DNA of 64,000 bases, from the NCBI GenBank assembly GCA_002104985.1, contig MCGO01000055.1:1-64000 (forward strand), in the 5' to 3' direction. The position numbers and the translations under genes were made by a program. Position 1 is the first letter of the stretch. The number at the start of each line of letters is the position of its first letter. The stretch is from Rhizoclosmatium globosum (lineage: Eukaryota; Chytridiomycota; Chytridiomycetes; Chytridiales; Chytriomycetaceae). Positions 1 through 11,000 of the stretch are shown here, in pieces. The notes under the pieces are model-generated. The model had not been told where the DNA came from, did no database searches, and saw only the letters and a program-made list of their open reading frames with translations.

Positions 1-753
1 TTAAATAGTCGCTAAACTTATATTTCCAGGAAATCGTAGAAAATACAGAGGGAAAGGGGGAGAGAGAAGAAGGGGAGGATACTATGTATTTCACAAAAGA
101 AGAACATTAGCAAGGGTGGTTAAGCTGAGGTTAAGCAAAACAACACACTTACGACTGTACGTTGTCATCGACACTCCTGCCCTTGCCAAAGCAGATGGAC
201 GTTAATTCGGAGTGTAAAGTGGGTTTTCACTGCAAGCAGTGAGGTAAAAGCGAACAAAGGGGCATTCCACCCTTTCTTTCACCAACGCTGCCGTACTTGG
301 GGCGGCCTATTCAAAGTTGTCAACATCAATCAGCCTTACAAAGATCGTCTCACGTTCATTTTGTGACGCTGGTTCAGAGATTGCGGGCGGTTGCTTGAAA
401 CAAATGGGAAGACCTTTAGTGAAGAAGCAACTTTGGTGACAACTGGAGGAAGGCAGCTGCAATAGCTGGCCCTTCCTCACCTCCAATTTGGAGGATTTGC
501 TTCTGGAGAATATGCATTTAGCCGTATTTATCCTATTTTGATCTTGAACCAGAATAAACACGTGAGTTGCTTTCGCACTGCACAATCGCTTTCGCTCTGC
601 CCCTTCCTTTCCATCTCCATGTGTATTTTTGTGGATAAATGACTGAATAATTTAAATGCAAAAGAAAAAAATAAGTTTCTTCATTTTGGAACAACACTGT
701 AAGAGAGGGAAAGATTTGTTCTCAAAAGACCCAAACAATATCTGACAGGCAAA
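1..753. other. No supportable gene upstream of the ABC transporter
   Basis: I see no convincing gene here. A 92-codon minus-strand open frame at 307-585 has no ATG start and resembles no family I know. The last 100 bases are A/T-rich and probably hold the promoter and 5' leader of the ABC transporter that starts at 754. Confidence 0.5.
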
Positions 754-3269
754 ATGAGCCACACGCGGGCCAGCATCACCGCGTCCGTGCAGCAGTTTCT
801 TCAGATGTACATGCGTAACCGACCGTCGATTGTGAATGCGATGCGTGTTGTTCTCGTGGTTGGAGCAGCAATGCGAGTGCGACAGGGTTTGAAGTCACTT
901 CAGCGTTCAAGGGCACCGACCCGTCCAAAAGCGGCGACTGAAGTTGAAGTTGAAGTTGAAGACGCCTTAGACGCAGCCACGAACACGAACACGAACACGA
1001 ATCCTCCAAAGAAACCGCTCAAACGAAGAAGCGAAGTCGATGCCGCGTTTGTCGCATCCCTCCGCCGCATTCTGAAGCTGATTGTTCCGGGCGTCGCGAG
1101 CAAAGAGTTCTGGCTGCTCAACGTCTTCTCGGCCTTTCTCGTCGCTCGCACAGTCCTCAGTTTGCAGGTGGCGAATCTGGACGGCAGAATCGTCAGCGCC
1201 CTCGTTAGAGGGAACGCGAACGAGTTTCTTTGGGGAATCGCAGGTGCGTGAACATTGCTATGTGGACCATCTATTGTGTGTGTGTGTGTGTGTGGTGGAT
1301 GGGAAGATGGTGCCTCTCAGATCCCATGTGCCTCTCTCTTCAACACCCTTCTGCACTGCCCACCAAAAATTCAGCTAACTCTCTAATGCAACAGCTTGGA
1401 TGGCTATGGCTGTTCCTGCAACCTACACAAATTCAATGCTCGCATATCTCCAAAAGAAACTTGCAATTGCCTTCAGAACTCGTCTGACAAACCACCTACA
1501 CGAACTGTACACCCAAAACATGACCTTCTACAAAGTCGGAAACCTGGATGACGTAAGAAATGCATATTGCTACGAAGTCTCCGGCTAATACATTTAGAAC
1601 AGAGAATCAAGAACGCTGATCAACTCATCACACAAGATGTCTCGCGTTTTTGCACTGCCCTTTCCAGTCTCTACTCAAATATCACGAAACCTATTCTCGA
1701 TGTCTTGATCTGTAATGCGCAACTATCTTTCGCCGTCGGTCTGGAACCCCTGATTATCACCAACATTATGGTGCAAGGAACCTCCCTCCTCCTAAGAAAG
1801 TGTACACCAGCGTATGGTGCACTCGCCGCTACCGAACAGAAGTTAGAAGGTGAATTCAGGTTCACACATTCGCGTTTAGTCGAAAATGCAGAAGAAGTCG
1901 CAATGTTCCGCGGCGAGGCTGTTGAACATGGGATCCTAGAAGATGCATATGCTGGTCTTGTCAAACATATCAACAAGATTCTGAAAGTGCGTATTTGGCA
2001 TGGAATGCTGGAAGACTATATCATCAAATACTTGTGGGGTGGCTTTGGGTTTGCTCTTTGTGGAGCTCCCGTCTTTTTCGATTTGAGTGGAGCAAGCAAC
2101 GGAGACTCTGGCGAAATTATCGTTGGAAACCGAACTAAAGGTCTTGTCACGAACCGAAGACTGCTTCTGCAAGCAAGTGACGCGTTCGGCAGAGTTATGT
2201 GAGCAGAATCAATCCGCTGTTCTCCCAGCCTTCAATTCTGACACAATAATAGGTATGCCTACAAAGACTTAGCAGAACTTGCTGGATATACCTCACGTGT
2301 AACACTCCTTCTGGATGTCCTGCAGGATATGCAGACAAACACATTCCAAAAGAAGCTTGTGTCAAACTGCAACAAGGCTGTTTTGGCAGGAAAGGGTGAC
2401 TTCACAGAAACCGTCCAAGAAATCGAGTTTGAACACGTTCCCATTGTTTCTCCCAACGGCGACACTTTGATCAAAAACTTGAACTTCAAGCTTACTCCTG
2501 GAATGCATTTGCTGATTGTTGGACCTAATGGTTCCGGAAAGGTGTGCATCTGCTCTTCAATCATTTGTTTTGCTTGGTGACTAATGGCTTATCCAAGTCT
2601 TCTCTTTTCCGTATTCTTGGCGGACTGTGGCCTCTTTATGGAGGTGTCGTCCACAAACCCAACCGCAAAAAGATTTTCTACATCCCACAGAGACCTTACC
2701 TCAGTGTCGGAACCCTTCGTGACCAAATTATTTACCCTGACACCCACGCTGACATGAAGAAACGAAACGTGACAGACGCAGACCTCCTCCAACTCCTCAG
2801 TAAAGTCCAGATCCTCCACATTGTCTCGTCAAACCCTCTCGGCCTCGAAGCCGAACGTGACTGGAAGGACGTGTTAGCTGGAGGTGATAAGCAGCGTATC
2901 GCCATGGCGCGTCTATTTTACCATCGTCCGACGTTCGCGATTTTGGATGAATGTACGAGCAGTGTGAGTATGGATGCAGAAAAGCTGTTGTACACCCACG
3001 CACAAGAGCTTGGAATCAGTGTCATGACTGTTTCGCATCGCCCAAGTTTGTGGAAGTACCATAACTGGATCTTGCAGTTTGATGGAGAAGGTGGATATGC
3101 GTTCGTGGAATTGGATGCGGAGAAGAGGCTGGCATTGCAAGAGGAAAAGAACACGATCGAATTGAAGCTCGTGGAGGTTCCTAAATGGGAGAAGAGATTG
3201 GCGGAGTTGAGAGGGCTACGTGGAAGTTATCAAGATTTGAAGAAGCTTTTCAGCGGAATTGATGGTTGA
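754..3269 (+). CDS. Peroxisomal ABC half-transporter, subfamily D (PXA/ALDP type)
   Basis: Predicted importer of long-chain fatty acids or acyl-CoA into peroxisomes, working as a dimer of half-transporters. Exons are 754-1243, 1395-1552, 1603-2198, 2253-2541 and 2598-3269; the joins keep frame and give 734 aa, a normal ABCD length. The N-terminal half is the ABC_membrane_2 region, with the family motif [10 protein letters not shown] and the stretch RKV-free [16 protein letters not shown] before [10 protein letters not shown]. The C-terminal half is the nucleotide-binding domain: Walker A GPNGSGKSS (split by intron 4), Walker [11 protein letters not shown] and H-loop VSHRP. The signature loop reads LAGGDKQR instead of the usual LSGGEKQR. 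Intron 1 holds a (GT)n microsatellite. ABCD family is secure; PXA1 versus PXA2 cannot be decided here. Confidence 0.9.
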
Positions 3270-3417
3270 TTATTGACGTTGAAGTGGTTATTTTTTGGTT
3301 TCTGTTACTCTGAATACTATACTGCTGTCTCTTTTGATTCTGTTTATTGTACAGGACATAGTTGAGATTGAAACGGAAATATAAGGTCAGCTAAATCTTT
3401 TTGGAATATGACCTCGA

Positions 3418-4581
3418 TTACTGAACGATTGGTCTTGATGCATCTTCATCTACTTCTTCATCTACCACGTGCAACCCAGTTTGCGGCTTTTCTTTCTTCT
3501 TCAGCCATCCGGTAAATCTGCCTGGTCTCACTAAAAAGCCGACTAACATAACTCCAGCACAAAGAATTCGTAAATCCATTTCCCCTTTCTTTCCCTTGAA
3601 CGTGACCGGCACTCCCAAAGGTTTGACGCAATCAACTACGAATGCCATCGCCATTCTATAAGCATGCAATACATTCTTTTCGTATCCAAGTGCTTTGAGT
3701 CTCTGCATAGGAAGGGTTCCCCAAAGAGTCTCGTACAAGACTTTCCTGTTTAGGGGGTGTGCGTTGAATGCGTAAAAGATGTTTGTGAGGACAACGACGG
3801 TAAAATCATGTCCTTTAAGTGTCGTTTATTAGTGACACAAACAAAGTAAACCGTGAAAGCAGTCTAAAACGGGTACATACCAGGATATTGGAATCGTTGT
3901 TGGGCATTGAAGCACCAACTGAACAAAATACCTCCACCAGTGATACTGATTGTTCCGAGAACAATTTGAGGGATTGTAGTAGTTTGCGGAGACGCGAGAC
4001 GGAGGTTTGTTTGGAACGCAGCCATGCATTGTGCACGAAGGATGACATCACTGATGAACAACATGAGTTTTACAAACGGACGATTCAAAATCACTTTACA
4101 TAATATCAAGGAGGCCTTCGGTCAAGTATTTGAGAGATTTCATGATTGGGAACACAAACGGGTTTCCGCAGACAATCAAGAAACCTGATGCGTATATGAG
4201 GAGTTCATGGTTGTTCGTGAGCCAACCAACAGGTTTAGCCGAGAGGATAGCTGTAGGGGATTTTGATGTGACATTAGCAGATTATAAGGGCCGCGTCAAA
4301 TTAAGAACTCTACTCACCTGCCATAGAACCTCCTCCAAGACCAATGAGACAGCACGCGACTGGAAATAAACGAATGTTATGAGTGTATTTGAGAGTTGGA
4401 TGCCCAAGAACTCACAAATTGAACGAAGCAGCCTGTTTGGTTCATAGGAAGCTGATTGACGAAAGAAATAGGCCTGGTAAATGGAGTGAAGGAGGACCAA
4501 TGTGGTGGCATATTGAGGCTGTTCAATGACCAGCACGAGATCCTTCCAAAGCTGAAAGATAGGTGGTTGAGTTTGTGACAT
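3418..4581 (-). CDS. Polytopic membrane protein, TRIC channel-like
   Basis: Exons on the minus strand are 4581-4416, 4359-4318, 4250-4100, 4050-3881 and 3812-3418; all joins are in frame and give 307 aa. The protein has several hydrophobic segments, a glycine-rich GLGGGSMA motif followed by KPVGWLTN, a second glycine cluster (TISITGGG), and a Lys-rich cytosolic tail (GWLKKKEK) ending in acidic residues. The order of these elements resembles trimeric intracellular cation channels (TMEM38/TRIC), which counter-balance calcium release from the ER. I infer the family from this pattern only. An upstream open stretch lacks a better ATG, so I chose the ATG at 4581. The gene is divergent from AIM24 and convergent with the ABC transporter. 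Confidence 0.5.
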
Positions 4582-4789
4582 GATTTTGGGTCTGAGAATC
4601 CTTGGTGTCGAGAAACGATTGGCGGGGACTTCTTGTTCCAATTCAATCTGGGACTGTTTCCACGCAACGGTCACAAGCCATACGCAACAGACAAGGGCCC
4701 TTCGTGCATCTTTGATCATGAATTATGCGAACAGAATCAGCCTTTCTTTTTGGCAGTGTCACATCTCCACTTCTTTTTGTTGAAATCCA
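4582..4789. promoter_or_regulatory. Bidirectional promoter spacer between TRIC-like gene and AIM24
   Basis: These 208 bases separate the two divergent start codons and must hold both promoters and 5' leaders. I see no TATA box or named motif that would decide transcription start sites. Confidence 0.4.
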
Positions 4790-5869
4790 ATGAGACGATT
4801 TGCCTCAGTCACGCGCGAGGTCCCAACGGCGGCGGCGGCGGCGGCGGCACTCAATCCGTTCTTTGTGCAGGGTTCGAAGGCAGCGACGCGGGCGCTTGGA
4901 CCACGTGATGTTGTGTTTGAGGCGGTCGACGGATCGGCCGCGTCCTCGTCGCTTGTCCGGGTGACGCTGCGTCCAACGTCGCGCTTTATTGCCGCGACTG
5001 GTGCGGCGGTTGCAGTGTCGCAGGGGGTGCGTTAACCCTAAGTTGCCTCGCGCTTTAACCCCAACTTAACCCCAACTTAACCCTAACGCAGGTTGAGTCG
5101 CGCCTGACGACACTCACTGCCCCGCTTGAGACGGCCGTTCGTCTTGCTACGGCGCCCTTCCGTCCGCAACTCTACTTTTCAGAGTTCTGGACTGCCGCCC
5201 ACGCTGGTTCTGTCTTCCTTGCTCCACCTCGATCGGCCAGTGGTGAGATTGGAATCCTGCGACTTGGAGAGCCTGATGGCAGAGAAGTTGTTGTGAAGCG
5301 GGAGGCGTTTTTGGCTGTTGCAGGAGACGATGTTGTTGTAAAGACTGAACTGGTTTGACGCCCTCTCAACCAATCACTGTGAACTAACAATAGTGTAGAA
5401 CGCTGATGGTCTCTCTACTTACCGTATATTCAACACTGGAACCCTGGCAATCGCCTCTCCAGCGGGAGCCCTCCACCGTATCAGCCTTGCTGTCAATGAA
5501 GAAATCCTCGTGGATCCTGATATGCTTGTCGCCTGGGATGCTGGCATTCATGTGAAGCAGACGGTGAATGAAAACAATGCTCCTCTTGAACCAGCACCTC
5601 GCTTCCAGGCGGGAACTGCTGGAGAGCAAGTATCGGCTGAATGGCAGCAGCGATTCGCGAAAGCTGGTCAGCTCATTGTAGAAAGCGCTAAATACATCGG
5701 GCGTTTAGTACTCTGGAAGGGAAAGAATGCGGCAGCTTGGAGCAAGGGCATGTACCGCCTCAAAGGTCCAGGCGATTTCTATTTGGCGTCACGAAGACGT
5801 CCTACCTTGTCGTGGCTCAAACATGTACCCCCTGCTATCTTCAGAATCCCAAAAAGTGCTGCAAAGTAA
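4790..5869 (+). CDS. AIM24: AIM24-family mitochondrial protein
   Basis: AIM24 proteins act in the mitochondrial inner membrane and support MICOS and respiratory-chain organisation; the fold is TRAP-like beta sandwich. Exons 4790-5026, 5092-5352 and 5399-5869 join in frame to 322 aa. The first 35 residues are rich in Arg and Ala (MRRFASVTREVP and a poly-Ala run encoded by GCG repeats) and look like a mitochondrial presequence. The body has the family's repeated beta-strand pattern with landmarks GDDVVVKTEL, VDPDMLVAWD and GPGDFYLASR near the C-terminus. Intron 1 carries short telomere-like TTAACCCC repeats. Family assignment rests on recognisable motifs; mitochondrial location is inferred from the N-terminus. 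Confidence 0.8.
5027..5091 (+). repeat. Telomere-like short repeats inside AIM24 intron 1
   Basis: The 65-nt intron contains CCCTAA-like units (TTAACCCTAA, then CTTAACCCCAA twice, then CTTAACCCTAA). The splice signals GTGCGT and GCAG are intact. This may be chance low complexity or an old interstitial telomeric patch. Confidence 0.5.
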
Positions 5870-5937
5870 ACATACTGAAGGATATATTCTGCAAAACTGC
5901 AAATAAACAAGATAATGAAAGTTCGTTCACTCTTCCG

Positions 5938-7982
5938 TTACTGCACCAGTATTAGATTGATATTGGGTGGAGTACTGGGCTGAGCGTATCCTTGATCACT
6001 GTGTTCCCAACCGTTGGATGTGGATTGATTCTCGCTCAAATATGATGGTCGTACGGGGACACTTTGTCTCCCTTTCGATCCAACAGACTGTCGTCGAAAC
6101 ACACCCATTGCCTTTTCAAATAATTTCTTTGCTTTAGCCGCCTTATTTGGATCCCGTGCTGCCATCTCCTCATCGTCACTCTCGTTCTCATCACTCTCAT
6201 TCTTTTCCCCATCAGCAATGTCCAACAAACTCATAATATCAGGTTGACTCGATGCAAGTTCGATTTCAGGCATCTCAGCTTCTACATCAACTCTTTGCAC
6301 TGAGCGCGTTTCCATCAATGCCTCGCGCTTCTTAAAGAACCCAACCCCTCCTCCAACTCCCAAAAATGAACCTTCCGTTCTATATGCCTTTTCTCCAGGC
6401 TTATCCGGAGTAAGTCGACCCAACGAACTAGCGCTCCTAACCCTACCTTCGGTCGTTTTTTGAGTTTCAAGCTCTTCCATCTTTGAAGCGGCGATTTTAT
6501 AAAAATTTGGGAAACTCGATAGTCGCATCATGGTAAGAATCGTGTCTAACGAAGCGTTGAATACCTCAGGATGCAAATTCTTTTCAACTTGGATTGCGTG
6601 AAACATTGGTTTCAGGATCTTAGCAGGCACATTCACTTCGCGCGGAGGATCATGCAAAAAGAATGTGTTAAGTAGAGTCGTCATTGCATTTTCAACAGGT
6701 GTCAAGTCGTATGCTGCACGTGGGAGAGGTGGAGGCGGTTCAAGTTCTTGAAATCCATCATTCGAATCTGGCGTCGACGAAGGTATGACTGTAGTTGAAT
6801 CGCTTTTTGAAGGCTGAAGTTGAATTATGTCTACGGGGTTTATACAGGGCTGCACTGGAACCTTGTTTCGTAAGATGTCATCAGGGTACTTTGTACACAT
6901 CGCCTTGTATTCCCGAAGAGCGAAATAAAACTCAATATTCTCTTCAGAGTGTTCTTGCAAGAGAAAGTAGTGAAACTCTGGGTTATATTTTTAGATACCC
7001 GAGAAGGACACCAGGCTTTACCTTGACAGGATAGTGGCGGCGGCAGTTGATTCTCCAAAACTTGAACAAGACCAATTTTAAGTTGGGATGGAGTCACCAT
7101 TTTTGCAAAAGTCTTGGTCTTCGCCGAAGTGATAACCGTTGGGGAAACCTTATCTGTGTATGGCAAAGGTTATGAAACAGTAAAATCTGTTGTATGATTA
7201 CCTTGTGGTGAAAGTAGAATGGGTGTGACACTACTATTGGATTCCGCATCATCCGTTTTTGCCGCTGCTATCTTGTAAAAGTTAGGGAAACTCGAGAGGC
7301 GCATCATAGTAAGAATGGTGTCTAACGAAGCATTGAATACTTCTGGATGCATATTCTTCTCCACTTGGATAGCGTGAAACATTGGTTTCAGGATTTTAGC
7401 TGGTACATTCACTTCGCGTGGAGGATCATTCAAAAAGAATGTGTTGAGCAGAGATGTGACAGCTTCTTCAACAGGCGTTAAATCGTACGCAGATCGTGAA
7501 AGCGATGAAGCAGGCATTACAGCAGTCGAATCGTTGGTGGTGACCTCTGATTGAGCTGAATTTACTTCGGATTCTTTGTTTCGTAAAATGTCATCAGGAT
7601 ACTTCGCACAAATTGCTTTGTAGTCCCTGAGAGCAAAGTAGAACTCAATATTTTCTTCAGAGTGTTCCTGGAGGAGAAAATCGTGGAATTCTACGAATAG
7701 ACAAGTTACTTTAACAAAACCCATTCTTAAACACCTACCTCGACAGGATAAGGGTGAAGGTAACTGATCGTCAAGAACTTGAACTAGTCCGATTTTAAGC
7801 TGCGATGGTGTCACCATTTTTGCAAAAGTCTTTGTTTTCGCAGAAGTGATTACTGTTGGCGAAACTACCTTGTAAATATCTAAAGCACGTTTAATATCTA
7901 TTCAATATCTCCACTTGAGGAAATAACCTTGCTGTGATTTAGAAGTTGGCTTCTTTGCATCATTTACCATGAGACTCGTCAT
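5938..7982 (-). CDS. Two-domain RGS protein
   Basis: Regulator of G-protein signalling domains accelerate GTP hydrolysis by G-alpha subunits. Exons on the minus strand are 7982-7928, 7864-7739, 7690-7202, 7153-7022 and 6977-5938, in frame, 613 aa. Each RGS box starts EFH(D/Y)FLLQEHSEEN and ends LTMMRLSSFPNFYKIAA; both keep the Asn of SEEN and the Asn of KNxHPEVF that correspond to the G-alpha contacts of RGS4 (Asn88, Asn128). The two halves, including the linker VSPTVITSAKTKTFAKMVTP, are almost the same sequence, so an internal duplication is recent. The C-terminal 180 residues are an acidic, low-complexity tail without a second domain I can name. The next ATG, at 7970, is an alternative start. 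It lies just downstream of the 15-RGS gene, same strand. Confidence 0.88.
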
Positions 7983-8077
7983 CTTTTGATAGAGAACAAT
8001 GGCAGAGTCACAAAACATTGAACAAAACAAAAGATATCCATAAATTCATTAAATAACAAAATACGAAACCCATAAAA

Positions 8078-11000
8078 TCACCAGCCCTGTTCGATCTGCA
8101 ATCCTTGAGTGTAGAATGCTGGTATACTCGTATTTTTCAGACGATCCATCGCCACTTTACTTGCATCATCAAACACTTCTGGATGATAATCTCCATTTTC
8201 CTCCAGCTCGACCATCAATTTATCAAATACAGCCTTCGGCAATTTCAGTGCATTGTTTTTGAAAAACTTTTCAGATATTTCTTGTGTTTGTGCGGCAAGT
8301 TCGTTTCGGCTCGTATGCACAGTAACTCCATTTCGCAAAACAAACTCGGGAATATCCTTGCATTTCTTGCGGTAGTACTCCATCAAGAGTATAAACTCTA
8401 AATCTTTTTCGCTGTGGTTAAGAATGAGGTAATTGTAAAAGTCTGTTGTACCTATGTTAGATACAAGAAAAAAATGTCCATGAAAGCTCACCTGCTAATG
8501 ATAATGGAGGTGACAGACGATTTTGCAAAACTTGTACAATCAAAGGATCTTGTCCTTTGGTCAGTTCAGACTCCGCAGGCTCATTGTTCAAGTCATCAGG
8601 AACAATTGTATTAAGGCCAGCTTCGTCATCACTATTTTTCGAATTCTCGTTGAAGAAACTTGGAAAGCTCGAAACTCTCAAAATTGATAATACTTCCAGG
8701 AATGCATCATTGAAGATGTTTGGATCAAAATTGTTATCGGTTTGAACATTTTTGAGTATTGCTGTTTTCACTTTCGACGTTATGCATATCTCTCGCTGAC
8801 CGTTACTGAGTAAAAATGTCTCGATGATTTTGAACGCAGCGTCTTTAACTTCCTCCGGTGTTCCGGTCTTGCATATTTTTCGATAATTGACGATTGACAT
8901 GTAGAAGTCAAAGTTTTCCTCTGAGTGTTCTTTTTTGAGGTACAAGTAGAAATCATTTCTTGATAAAGGTGGAGATGTCTTATCCGCAAGGACTTGGAAC
9001 AAAAGGTTACTCAATTTACCAGCTGTCAAACTTTCTGGAGCCTCGATATCTGGGAAAATATCATCCTGCGCACCATCTTCGCCATTTTTTCCAGCGTCTT
9101 CTTCCATTATTTTAGCATCAACGTTGACACCTTTGCTCGTCTTTTTTGTGCCCACAATCTTAAGTTTGACACCTTTCGCTTTTGTTGTCGCCATCTTGTA
9201 AAATCCAGGGAATGACGACCTTTGCATTGTAAGGCAAATAAACTGTATAGCTCCATCAAATATATGTGGTGTCCAATTTCCATTCCTGTTAACTTCAGAA
9301 TTCAAGAAGGAGCGAATTTGAGGTGGGAAGTTAAGATAGAATTTAGATTCAGGCTCTGCATATTTCGCTAATATTTCATTGAGTTCAGTTTTAATTCGGG
9401 CAATTGCGCTATTTGGGGGAAGAGGCGTCTGGTTTGATCCACTTGCATTTGAAGGATTATTTAAGATTCCTTCTGGGACTTTCTCACAAAGACGTTTGTA
9501 CTTCTTCACGGCAAGATAAAAGTCAACGTAATGCGCTTTCTTTTCTTTTTTGAGGTATGTTCGGAAATCCCTGCAAGATAATGGAGGCGGGATCTTGTCG
9601 TCCAGGGTTTGTTGCAAGCCCAGCTTCAATTGAGCCGGAGTAACCATATCAGCGAATTGAACATCTGTATTTGCCTCGCCACTGACTTTCCAAATCGTGC
9701 TGATGCGATCCCGTGTTGACGACGAATCTGTTGGGTCATCAAAAACAAAGGACGTTAGCCCAAGCCTTGTTAAAATGCGATGAGTGATCGTAACACGAGA
9801 AGAAGTATCTGCAATTTCCAAAATTAAATTCTTCACATCTTCCGGAATCTTTTCAGGTGCTGTCGCGGTTCCTGGAGACTTCACTGCAATTGAATCGTCG
9901 AGATTGACTTGTACCTGTACTTCTTTTTGGAATTTTGGAAAACTGGAGAGTTTAAGCATAGTCACAACATTCTCGAGAATATCCTTGAACATATCTGGGT
10001 GCATATTTCGCTTCTCATTGATTTCGGCAATCACAACATTCCGAATATTTCTAGGAACATTTAGTTCTTGTGATGATTTAGGAGCTATGAATCTCGCAAT
10101 TAAGTCTGAAAGAGCGGTTTTGCATGCGTCGTATGCGCTCTGATCTGGAATATCTTTAGATTGTCCAGTAAGTACCTCTGTTGGCAATTTGTCACATAAC
10201 GACTGATATCTTCGAACTGCAATATAGAACTCAATATTTTCCTCAGAGTGTTCACGAACCAAGAAGTTATGAAAGTCTGAAACAGAGACTTTAACGTTTT
10301 TACCAACTTCAGGCAGTATACTAACCTTTCAAGGAGACCGGAGGGTGCAATGCATCATCTAAGACCTGCTGCAATGTATATTTTAGAGTAATTGGTCCTT
10401 TTTCTATCGCTTGTTTGTAAAAGTTTGGAAAACTTGAAAGGCGAAGCATTGTTAGAACATTGTCCAGGGCGGCTTTGAATACATCAGGATGGACATTTTG
10501 CTTTTCATTGACGTCAGTGAGTAAAGGTTTCAAAATATTTGAAGGGACATTAAGTTCCCTTTCGCCACCCAACGTAAAGAATCTAGCAATTATTTCTCGG
10601 GCAGTGTCTCTTATCTTTTCGATTTGTGCTACTTCAGATTCGTCCATTGCTGACAAAGCTTCAGGGTCGGCTCGGAGCTGTGATCCTGGAACGTATTCAC
10701 AAATTCTGCGAAATTCCTTGAGCGAAAGATAGAAATCAATATTCTCATCTGAATACTCTCTGATCAAGAAACGGTGGAAGTCTAGAGCTCTATTATTAAA
10801 TGTCAATTGAATGTTGAAAATTACCTTTCATCGAAAATGGTGGGGAAAATTGATCTTCCAGAACTTGAAGGACACCGAACTTGATTCCATTATCCATATC
10901 TGTAAGAATAGACGACCTCCTCGCCTTGAGGCCTTTTGGTCCATTAGGCCCCGCAACACTTGACCTTACAACTGATTGGCGGACTTCATTTTCAAGTTGA

